Below are positions 53,946 through 63,320 of a DNA stretch of 64,000 nt, piece by piece. The notes beneath the pieces are model-generated. The model was not told the DNA's origin, did not search any database, and worked only from the letters and a program-made list of their open reading frames with translations. Origin of the DNA: Axinella damicornis (taxonomy: Eukaryota > Porifera > Demospongiae > Axinellida > Axinellidae). The translations under genes and the position numbers were made by a program. The stretch spans positions 8,360,361-8,424,360 of the forward strand of contig OZ007518.1 in the NCBI GenBank assembly GCA_963931865.1. The letters run 5' to 3'. Position 1 is the first letter of the stretch. Each line of letters starts with the position of its first letter.

Positions 53946-54139
53946 GAAATTCAATAGGCACAGTCTTGATATTCAATGCTGCTGTTGTTGAAGGTACTTT
54001 GAAATAAGAAACCTTTAGTGAAGGGCAATATTATTGTACCAGTATTACTGATTGCTCTTGTTCAACAATATAAGTGTTGATCCATGATAGATAAGTATAC
54101 AGTCAGGACTGATTTTTGCCATGCCATGTTATGATAGTG

Positions 54140-54200
54140 ATGGTACATGATTGATGACTGTCATATAACTTACTACAAGACATGTGACCAATTATCTAGG
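54140..54200 (+). promoter_or_regulatory. Promoter-module copy near the secreted-protein gene (1 of 3)
   Basis: TTATGATAGTGATGG, ATGACTGTCAT (54154-54164), GACATGTGACC: the same order as upstream of class A SULT genes. No leader exon is recognised after it. Confidence 0.5.
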
Positions 54201-54929
54201 ACCTCACTGTGACCTACCAAGTCTCATTAACGTTCCCAGACCCCACCCCTCGTGGGAAAGAGGGTCTGGCGACTTTGCGCAGAAACCTCGATCGGTCTTC
54301 ATTAAGAATTCAAACCTTTTTGGCTAGAATTTCAGACTGCCAATGAAATCGTAGAGAATTCAATTTTCTCTTTATTAGGATTGAGAAGTTGTAGAAAATT
54401 CAAATTCCTCTTGCAATTACGTATATCATTTCACGCGTAGGACTTCCGGTTCTGTCCGGTTTCAGGAGGGTAACTGAGCTATGAATATTAAATGAAGACC
54501 GAGAGAATGTTGCTGAAAGTCACCAGACGGATATTCCACGTAGGTTTCCAGCTGGGCACAAGACTATGACCTACCAGGCATACATACTGTACCCTAATAA
54601 CACAGAATTTGTATAACAATACTAGGTGCCGCGTTGTTTCAGCTAGAGTATTCCTCAACCAGATCGAGCTGACCATCGGTATACTCTCAGACCCGACCTG
54701 GAAGGGAAGGCAATAGTATTAGCTATTGAGAATATTTTGCTCCAGATGATTCTTCTTGTTCAACAATGTTGTTGATCCATGACAGCTGCCTAACTGTGTC
54801 TCAAGGGGTGGTCACTCATGCTTAGAGCTGCAACTATGCCAAGAACCAGATTGCGACCCAGACGTAGTTAATTCAGCAATTCGTTGACACAGTGTCATGC
54901 AGGACTGATTTTTGTAAGCTACCAGTAAC
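54201..54929. other. Spacer between promoter-module copies
   Basis: Contains a small hairpin CCAGACCC...GGGTCTGG near 54236-54269 and a partial repeat of the downstream spacer (GTTGATCCATGA...CTAACTGTGTC, also at 54071 and 55469). No gene seen. Confidence 0.45.
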
Positions 54930-55083
54930 TACTAACTATGCATATTGTTATGATAGTGATGTAGTAAGTTATGACAGTCATCACCTGAACGGAGACCTGC
55001 ATGTGACTAATTTGGACTGTGACCTATAGCTACAGAGGCTTGTTAGGTGCACATCTGTAGTAAGATCTCAAGCCTGTAAACTG
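54930..55083 (+). promoter_or_regulatory. Promoter module and leader exon upstream of the partial gene copy (2 of 3)
   Basis: TGTTATGATAGTGATG, ATGACAGTCAT (54971-54981), CATGTGAC, GGTGCACATCTG, a leader ending GTAAACTG before a GTGTGAG donor at 55084. This is the full class A arrangement upstream of an unrelated coding sequence. Confidence 0.55.
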
Positions 55084-55116
55084 GTGTGAGTATGACCTAC
55101 TGTAGCTGTTTAGATG

Positions 55117-55328
55117 CATAACATCAATCTCCTGTGGTGATCCTATTGAGGACTGCCATTCCTGGATATTTGACCCCCGATGGTGTCTACATTGCGGTCA
55201 ATACTGCATCCCATCGTGTCTTAGGCAATGGGGTCTCTTATAACATACTCCGTACTAATCCTCTTCCACCAGATCAAAGATTTGTTCGAGTCAGACTTTC
55301 CAGGACTGTGACCTTTCCTGCTGAGTGA
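55117..55328 (+). pseudogene. Partial copy of the 3' end of the secreted-protein gene
   Basis: From ATCAATCTCCTGTGGTGATCC the sequence is about 80% identical to 53753-53960. The frame VILLRTAIPGYLTPDGVYIAV to the stop after VTFPAE is open. The signal peptide and first two thirds are missing, so it is a truncated duplicate, or a last exon whose other exons are not recognised. Confidence 0.55.
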
Positions 55329-55614
55329 TGAAATTCAACAGGCACAGTCTTGAGACATAAATGCTGCTGTTGTTGAAAACATAGTTGGTACTAAGTACTT
55401 TGAAATTAAGAAACCTTTAGTGAAGGGCAATCATTGTTACTGACAAGATGATAGTTCTTGATGATGTTGTTGATCCATGATAGCTGTCTAACTGTGTCCT
55501 AGCCATCTCAAGGCCGGGATGGTCACTCGTACTTAGAGCTGCGACCGAGGATTGTGACTGGATCATATTCTGCAAGCATGTCACCCAGTCAGGACAGATT
55601 TTTGTGATGGTAAC

Positions 55615-55690
55615 CAGGCCATGTTGTTATGATAGTGATGTAGTAAGTTATGACAGTCATCACCTGTATCAAGAAGTGACTATGCAACCT
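55615..55690 (+). promoter_or_regulatory. Promoter-module copy (3 of 3)
   Basis: GTTATGATAGTGATG, ATGACAGTCAT (55650-55660), CACCTG; the CATGTGAC site is degraded. No gene follows within 1 kb. Confidence 0.4.
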
Positions 55691-55745
55691 ACAGTTGTCC
55701 TGCAAACCAGTATGACCACTGTTATTGTAGCTTCATACATATGAT

Positions 55746-56906
55746 TAGTCTTGGTACCAGACTCCCATACCCAAAGGGGGAGGAGGAGTCTGGTACAGTT
55801 GCACACAGAAAGCCATTATGGGCTACAGCTCGCATGAGGATTCCTATAAGTACTAATTGAGGGTGATATGGTATGCTACCTCTTTAATCTGAGTTACTAT
55901 CTCTTCACAGTCTCCACACTTATAGCCACATGTGGAGTGCCACAGCACAATTAATTTGTTAATGTTAGGAGGAACCATGTGGCTGTTTTGGGGTACAGGG
56001 CAGCGCACACACATTTAGGCACTTGCAGTATCTATCGCGACATCATTGAGGCGTGGCTTTCTTTTCATGACGTAACTACAGTGCGGAACATGTATATACC
56101 ACCAATACTGTGAGTGAGGTTAGAGTTTTGGAATACTATTAGTGGAAATAGAATGAAGCATCAAAGCCTGCTCAGTGCCCAGCAGAAGGTTCACATCCAT
56201 CAAGGCAATTAATAAAATGACATCATGAAAGTTACGCATTCCATGCGCTCAAAAAACCTCACAAACTAGAAACAAAAAATTTTCTTACAAAAATTACAAA
56301 TGATTTAGTGATGGCCACCCCGATCGACTCCCGAAAAAGCAGACAATGCAAACAAGGAATGCCATTAACCAGCCTCAGTCCCATCCAATCCCTAAATTCT
56401 ACATTTTTCAATGGGATGGGACTGAGGCTGGTTAATGGCATTCCTTGTTTGTCTGCTTTTTCGGGAGTCGATCGGGGTGGCCATCACTAAATCATTTGTA
56501 ATTTTTGTAAGAAAATTTTTTGTTTCTAGTGGTAATTGTACTTTAGATCACTCTCTCGTTATTCACACATACAACATGATAGTATATACAGGGCCTGATC
56601 TCTTGTTGGCCATTCTTTCGTTAGGCCCCCCAAGCGGCGGCCACAATTCAGGCTATAGGGATAGGGGTGTAAAGAACAACATTAGCTAATTTTGCTGAGC
56701 CCTATACATCCAACAAAACACCAACCATTAAATTCCATTGGTCAGTGGTGCTAAGGTTGGTTATATAGGCCTGTTGCATGTTCCGAACCACGTTAACATA
56801 GCCTAAGTTAACCAAACAGATTCATGCCTCTGAAATTCCATGGACTGCAACTGTACCGGATCCGTACTCCCCCTCCCCTATGGGTAGGAGTCTGGTACCG
56901 AGACTA
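55746..56906. mobile_element. ~1.16-kb TAG...CTA element containing a nested hairpin
   Basis: TAGTCTTGGTACCAGACTCC at the left and GGAGTCTGGTACCGAGACTA at the right. The ends belong to the family of 58234-58312. No target duplication is clear and no transposase is seen. The nested 266-bp hairpin is at 56265-56530. Confidence 0.6.
56265..56530. mobile_element. 266-bp near-perfect hairpin element
   Basis: ACTAGAAACAAAAAATTTTC at the left and its exact complement at the right. The ~120-bp arms are almost identical and are joined by a loop of about 25 bases around CCCTAAATTCTACATTTTT. It would fold into a long stem. The frames on both strands are mirror artefacts. Confidence 0.9.
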
Positions 56907-57565
56907 CCAGTATATAGACTGCATATAACGATACAGAATTTGGAAATGCACTGCTAGGTTGTATCAGATGTAGTACTCAACTTCTCAGACCGTCTTGGTG
57001 TGACCATCGGAACTCTCATACATACCCAACCCAGAAGGGAGGGTCTGCCTAACACACTTTTGTTCTGTGCAGTCAACATTGAGCTTACAGTTTTTGAAGC
57101 ACTTGTTAGCTTCTTAATAACTTCACAGGCCTAGTACAAGGTGTGAAGTAAGCATAATGCAAGGGGTTGGGATTTAGACTCCATATAAGGGCGATGTAGG
57201 CGTGGTGTATATGCCTATAATATTATTCTGACAAAATAAATTCATGCTGGATTTTTGCCACAGTTACAGCATCACCGGCAGTTTAGCATTGTACCATGCA
57301 GGCACAGGCAGTTTTGGATGGATGATCACACTGAGCAACAACCCCTAGTGAGTCTTGCACGCCAACAGGTCTGGCCATGTGAGTGCGAGACTAAACTATA
57401 CTTGACTCGACATTCGACAATGACTCAAACCTAAGTGAACTGTGCACATTCTTCATGCCTGAAGGTAAGCCCCATTCATATGACATCTCATAGATAGCCT
57501 CGTTCCCAGGCCCGCGCGCCGCTTCGGTTGCACGATGTTGCCATGCCTAGGCTACACGGCCGGTG
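56907..57565. other. Intergenic, nothing recognised
   Basis: No gene. A single TAGCCTCGTTCCCAGGCCC terminus at 57497 has no partner close by. Confidence 0.5.
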
Positions 57566-58157
57566 TCATGAGAAAATGGGGACCCCCCAAAATGGGGACC
57601 CGGGGTCCCCATATTCCCGGGAATATGGGGACCCGGGTCCCCACTTTCCTGGGAAAATGGGAACCCCGGGTCCCCATTTTCCCCGGGAGTATGGGGACCC
57701 CCTTAATGAAAATGGGGACCCCCTCTATGACAGATGGTTAACAGTGGGAAAATGGGGATCCAACATTATTAGGTTGGAATTCAGACCTATGTAAGGCCTA
57801 GTTAATCACTAACCATGCAGTTATAGCAATCAATTTGTGTAAATTTGTCATTAGAAAAATATGTTATAGACATAAATAATAGCTCGGCGTAATAATAATC
57901 CTTGATGAGGATTTTCAATAACAAGCTCGCAGCACTTATTCCTTTCCAGATTGCTGGAATGGTCATAGTGAGAGAGATCTATAGCTAACTACTGAGTCAG
58001 AATTGAGCATAAAGCCCACTAACTATATATAGCCTGCAAGACATTGAGGAGGCCCAGTGAGTCAGTGGCTATTATTAGTGGCTATAAACGGTGTCAAACT
58101 TACTTCAAGTTCATGATCTAGATCTGCCGACATAGAAGAGATCAGCAACCTTTCCAC
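57566..58157. repeat. Dispersed repeat with GGGGTCCCC palindromes, inverted copy of 38170-38703
   Basis: Contains GAAAATGGGGACCCC and CCCGGGAATATGGGGACCC tandem palindromes at 57570-57755, then the unique half of the repeat. More of the tandem lies at 58435-58525, just upstream of SULT gene 11. Confidence 0.8.
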
Positions 58158-58233
58158 AGAAAAATTCGGCGCATTGTCTGACTTACGCATTACAGCTATC
58201 AGGGTATGTAGCAACCATTGCGAGTGAAGGTTA

Positions 58234-58312
58234 TAGTCTCGGTACCAGACTATTCGCGCACGGCGGAATATTCCGCCGTGCGCCGTGCGCGAATAGTCAG
58301 GTACCGAGACTA
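58234..58312. mobile_element. 79-bp TAG...CTA hairpin with intact target duplication
   Basis: TAGTCTCGGTACCAGACTAT and its complement with a GC-rich stem. GTGAAGGTT is found at 58224-58232 and 58314-58322, a 9-bp duplication. Confidence 0.8.
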
Positions 58313-58617
58313 AGTGAAGGTTTCGACTGGTAGCTCTCATGGACTAATGCTTTCGCAGACATGCTTGCAGAGATGCAAATAACAACCATCCTACACAGAG
58401 CTGTGAGTATTTGATGCAACATAAAACGAAAATGGTGAGGGGGTCCCCATTTTCCCAAAGGGGTCCCCATTTTACCAGGGAAAATGGCAACCCGGGGTCC
58501 CCATTTTCATGGGGTCCCCAAAATTTTAGCTCGAGTCTCTCAGCAGTTCCGTGAGCTCAGCACTGAATCTGTGAGACTCACGGATTTTCCGTGAGAGTTG
58601 GGAGGCCTGCCATAGTC

Positions 58618-60398
58618 ATGGCACAACCTGATTGGGAGCAGAAACTGGCCGAGTTCAAGCCGCAGCATCAGGAACCAATTCCCCACAACTTGGTAGACGG
58701 GGTGATGGTCCCTCCGTTTATCACACAGCAGCGTGTGGATGAACTGAAGACTCTCAACCTCCGCCCAGATGATGTCTTTGTTGTCAGCTACCCGAAGTCA
58801 GGTATATGATGATCGCAAAGTTTGGCTGTAAGCACAAAAGCCCAAAAGTTTGAGCCCATAGCATATAGTAGGTAAGGTAGCGGAGGGGGTTTCCGGACAG
58901 TAGGGGATTTCCGGACACTGCCCCAGCTTTCGCTCTCTAGGAGCAGTTTTTGCCGACAACTGCACAGCGTTTGAAAGTTCGAAGGTAGGGTATGCATGCG
59001 CACTTACCATAATTCGGAAGAATTGCTAACGGAGCGAATGTGAGGGGCATGAATGCCGTGTCCGGAATTAAAAGACTGTCCAGAAACCCCCTCCGTTACC
59101 TTAGAGTGCTGAAGGGACAGGAAGCTACCATAATTATGATGTACTACTATTGAATAGCCCCATCTATTGGGTACCCCCATCTATTGGGTACCAGGCGGCA
59201 GTGCTTTGTGTCCATTCGGCACCAGGGAGCGGGGCTCGCAGTTGGTGTCCGATGGGAACCAGGGGGCAGGGCTTGTGGTTTGTGTCCATTGTGTACCAGG
59301 GGGTGGGGCTTGTGGTTTGTGTCCGTTGGGCACCAGGGGGTGGGGCTTGTGGTTTGTGTCCGTTGGGCACCAGGGGGTGGGGCTCGCAGTTTGTGTCTGA
59401 TGGGCACCAGGGGCCGGGGTGGGGCTTGTAGTTTGTGTCTGTTGGGCACCAGGGGGTGGGGCTTGTGGTTTGTGTCTGTTGGGTACCAGGGGGGTGGGGC
59501 TTGTGGTTTGTGTCCATTGGGTACCAGGGGGTGGGGTTTGCAGTTCGTGTCCGTTGGGTACCAGTGGTTGTGTCACCAAGTATAGGATCTTGAACTTGAA
59601 CTTGACTACCCTTGAGGGGTTTACCACGATGGTGGCTAACGAGGGCCTGGAGAAGGCAGAGCCTATGGACCCAGGTCCCCCGGGACCAACGGCTTTACAT
59701 CCCCTCCGAAGGATGCGGTGTGAACTATTTCAGGTGAAAGAACACACCTATTCATTCTTTTAGGGTAGAGCTGAGTCAACTCCTAGGAGAAAGAAAATCT
59801 CCTATGGCAATGATGGGATTCGAACCTGCAACCTTTCGATTAGCAGTCGAATGCTTTAACCACTTGGCCACCAGCCACCCCAGATCTACTACGTCGACGG
59901 CAAAGTTTGGCCAAGGCAGAGCCAAGGCAAAGGAGGATAAACCGCATAACCTCCGAGTCTACGTAGTTCTACCACAGGCATAACCTCCAAGTCAATTTAG
60001 TAGCTGGATCTGGCTGCCAGGACACAGCTATAGCTCTCTGATTCTTGTGGTTCAATTACGTCATCGTTTATTCTCTGCGGTACATCAAAGGATTGCCCAC
60101 GCACTGTGGTAGAAGCACACCTGTTGTGTACTCGGTGAGAAATCTTTATAACATCCAGTGTAAGTGCAGTTCATACATCCAGTGTTAGAGAACCTCCCAA
60201 AAGTTCAATTAAGAGTTCCACTCTCTCCCGGGTCTGCAGCCTGCACCAGTTTCTTCGACCTCATTTATATATAGCTAGTGCATGGGTCATCATCAGCAGG
60301 CACCGCTCTGGTGGAAGTGGCAACTGCAAGGTCTCTTTTATACTCAACAGGACATAATAGTTACATGTAACAGGCATAATATCGCACACTATTCAATC

Positions 60399-60451
<53 letters not shown>

Positions 60452-61252
60452 AAGATGTTCTGTTTTGCCCCACTTGTGATATTTTCTGAAATAAACTTAA
60501 TCTCTCATATCTCACCATCAGGTACAACTTGGGTGCAACAGATTGCCAACCTGGTCAAGAATCAAGGACAGGATGACAATAAGAAGCTAATGGAATCTGT
60601 CCCATGGCCAGAGATGGCCTTTATTCCGATGAAAACGGTCAATGAGATGCCATCCCCTCGAATCTTCAAGAGTCATAGCCCTTATGACAAGATGGCGGGT
60701 AGACTGCCACAAACCAGTCCAGCAAAATACATCTACATTGCAAGAAATCCCAAGGATACCGCAGTGTCCTTCTATTACCAAGTGTGGGGTTTCATACCCT
60801 ACCAATACTCACAGCCATGGGAGCACTTCTTCCGATTGTTCATGAATGGGACAGTGAGGTTCGGTCTATGGTTTGACCATGTGTTGGAGTGGTGGAAGCA
60901 CAGAGATGCAGAGAACATTCTCTTCCTGAAGTACGAAGACATGAAGAAAGATCATCGTGGAGCGGTGAATAAAATTTCTGAATTTATGGGGTATAATCTG
61001 AAGGAGGAGGTCATTGATGTAATCGTGGAGAAATCAACGTTTCAGAGTATGAAAGATAGCAAAGGTATAACTATGATGTCTGATGATGAAAAACTGCGCA
61101 GGCCTGATGCACCATGTTTTTTTCGGAAGGGGGTTGTTGGTGATTGGAGGAGTCACTTCACACCAGAGCAAAATGCTGAGTTCGATGCAGTCTATGCTGA
61201 GAAGATGAAAGGATCTGGATTGGATTTTGATGATTTAAAATATCGGTGTTAG
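58618..61252 (+). CDS. SULT gene 11: cytosolic-type sulfotransferase, class B2, altered C-terminus
   Basis: Exons 58618-58801 and 60522-61252, phase-1 intron of 1,720 bp, 304 aa. It starts MAQPDWEQKLAEFKPQH, as in gene 9, with the same 5' flank. YPKSGTTW is at 58-65, catalytic His113 in KSHSPYDKM, RNPKDTAVSF and RKGVVGDW are intact. The substrate loop is VWGFIPYQYSQPW and the second variable region MKDSKGITMMSDDEKLRRPDAPCFF. A 2-bp deletion at GATCTGATT (here GATGATT) shifts the last codons: the usual GLDFDLI end becomes GLDFDDLKYRC. The extension lies after all known functional motifs, so activity may survive. The intron has the 37-bp minisatellite, a tRNA-derived SINE and a 42-C run. Confidence 0.91.
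59155..59572. repeat. 37-bp-type minisatellite in SULT gene 11 intron
   Basis: About eleven units of the GGGTACCAGGGGG / GGGCACCAGGGGG family, here with GTGGGGCTTGTGGTTTGTGTCCG. Confidence 0.9.
59590..59880 (-). mobile_element. tRNA-derived SINE with tRNA-Ser-like head, minus strand
   Basis: On the minus strand the head has an A box TGGCCAAGTGG (59860-59870), an anticodon-loop-like CTGCTAA and a perfect B box GGTTCGAATCC (59816-59826). The body matches the SINE at 19136-19390 and it ends near GTCAAGTTCAAGTTCAAGAT. The head lacks a matching acceptor stem, so it is a pol III promoter relic rather than a tRNA gene. Confidence 0.82.
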
Positions 61253-61907
61253 CTGGTAATGTGATATTTAATAGGGCGTTTCTTATGGGACAGTAACGAT
61301 GGTTGTTAATAGGTATTGCATGCAATTGGCTTCTCATTGTTCCGCGTGCGAAAAATCGTCTGGGAACGAGACCGTGGATAATAATTATCCATGAACGAGG
61401 CCTTGATCGCTTGATTCCATCTTGATCCCGGAAACGCTTCTACGAGCGCGACTACCCCTTTGTATAGTCGTGGCACAACCTGGCAAATTTGATTGGAAGC
61501 AGAAAATGGCCGAGTTCAAGCCGCAGCATCAGGAACCGTTTCCCCACAACTTGGTAGACGGGGTGATGGTCCCTCCGTTTATCACACAGCAGCGTGTGGA
61601 TGAACTGAAGACTCTCAACCTCCGCCCAGATGATGTCTTTGTTGTCAGCTACCCGAAGTCAGGTATATGATGATCGCAAAGTTTGAGCCCATAGCACATA
61701 GTAGGTATAGTGCAGGAGGGAGAGGAAGCTATTAATTTTGTTGAATGTTAGCCTCTCATACCCCGCTCGCATGAAATATTGCCCCCGCATGGAACTTGCC
61801 AATATGCCATTAGATGTTGAACTTCACCGTCTACAGCTAGAGAGCTCGCAAACGCTGGTGCCTTGGCGAATTCACAGTTGTGTCTGCAAAGTAGTGTTTA
61901 TGTATTA

Positions 61908-62085
61908 TTTAGATACCACTTTGCAGTGCATAATTTACGGGTTTTAGTGCACGAGGGCAATCTAGTTAACGGTTGAGGGCGAGATAATGCACGAGCCAAA
62001 GGCGAGTGCATTATCCGCCCGAGACCGTTAACTAGATTGCCCGAGTGCACTAAAGCCCGTAATGCACTGCAAAGTGGTATCTAAA
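61908..62085. mobile_element. 178-bp foldback in SULT gene 12 intron
   Basis: TTTAGATACCACTTTGCAGTGCAT at the left and its complement at the right, continuing through CGAGGGCAATCTAGTTAACGG and its complement. The long stem has a small loop near 61995. Confidence 0.85.
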
Positions 62086-62344
62086 AGCTACTTAGTGCAA
62101 CTCGCCGACCCGAGACAGCCTTTGATCTTAGATAATGCACACTAAAGTGTGCATTAAGCGATTTAATGCTCCGTCATGTGATCGATTCTGAGGCGTCTGA
62201 TTCGTTGAGGGTCACGTGAGTAGCACTAAATATGTTGAACACTATATAATGGCATAATGGTTAATGTCCGCCCACCCCCATACTATTCTTGGGAAGTAAT
62301 ATTCAAAATTAAGTGGCCTAATTATGATGTACTGCTATTAAATA

Positions 62345-62510
62345 GCCCCATCCATTGTGCACCAAGGGGCAGAGCTTGCAGTTGTGTCCATTCAATACCA
62401 GGGGGCGGGGCTTGCAGTTTGTGTCCATTGGGTACCAGGGGGCGGGGCTCACAGTTTGTGTCCGTTGGGTACAAGGGGGCAGAGCTTGCAATTTGTGTCC
62501 ATTGGGTTCT
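62345..62510. repeat. 37-bp-type minisatellite in SULT gene 12 intron
   Basis: Four to five units of the GGGTACCAGGGGGCGGGGCT family. Confidence 0.88.
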
Positions 62511-63006
62511 CAAGGTTGTATATACTTCTCGCACCGTTGAGCCCTCGCGGCAAATAAAACTCATTTGGCCGGCAGGAAACCCGCAACATTCCTATCAACA
62601 TTCCTGAGCGTGACATGTTCCGGTACGTACGTACCTAATGTGCTCAGCAATAAGATCGCCCAGGTACACACTACACAGTAGCTACAAACAGATGGCTGCA
62701 TGGCCACAACAGTTGCAGCTTCTTGGTAAGGACCTCCTCCCACTGATACTTTCAGGAGTATGTCCGCTTGCAGAGCTAGAGCAGCTACATGTGGAGTCGA
62801 ACAGTGAGTGTAATCGACATGTTTATCTCCGCCCCACACTCTCAAATTCACACTAGCTAGATAGAGTGTAAGCACGTGGTCAGGTTACGCATGTGGCGTG
62901 CGCGTGAGGCATGACAGGATACGTATTCCTAGTATAAGAAAATATCTCCCTGGATGCTTGGCTAGGATTTACACGATAAATGCTGACAAGGGGGTGTTGC
63001 CGGAAA

Positions 63007-63320
63007 AAAAGAGAAGGTTGTTTTAACCAGGCTCTGGTCACCATAGTTGCATCTCAGTGCCTCCTCCACTGTGCACGGTGATCACGGAATGGGCCCACAA
63101 CCACAAATATCTTCTAATCATAGGTGTTGTTTACCGGTCTGTATATACGGCTGTTGGAGGACCTATAATAGACTAAACAGGCCTACTAGGTTTTCCTATC
63201 TAATAGGATTGCACTTGTGTGCTCACTCCTTGATACCACAGTGGAGGAGATATATAGGCATTTAGATGCAACCGAGGTGACCAAAGCCTGGTTAAAACAA
63301 TCTCATCTCTTTTACAGTGC
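63007..63320. mobile_element. CACTGTAAAAGG-family foldback in SULT gene 12 intron, degenerate
   Basis: GAGAAGGTTGTTTTAACCAGG at the left and CCTGGTTAAAACAATCTCATCTCTTTTACAGTG at the right. It contains the empty target of the hAT-like element found in gene 6. Confidence 0.6.

Noticed and set aside
59812..59880. A functional tRNA-Ser(GCT) gene on the minus strand
   Set aside because: A and B boxes are good, but the sequence before the A box cannot pair with the sequence after the T arm, the long serine variable arm is missing, and the region continues into a SINE body.
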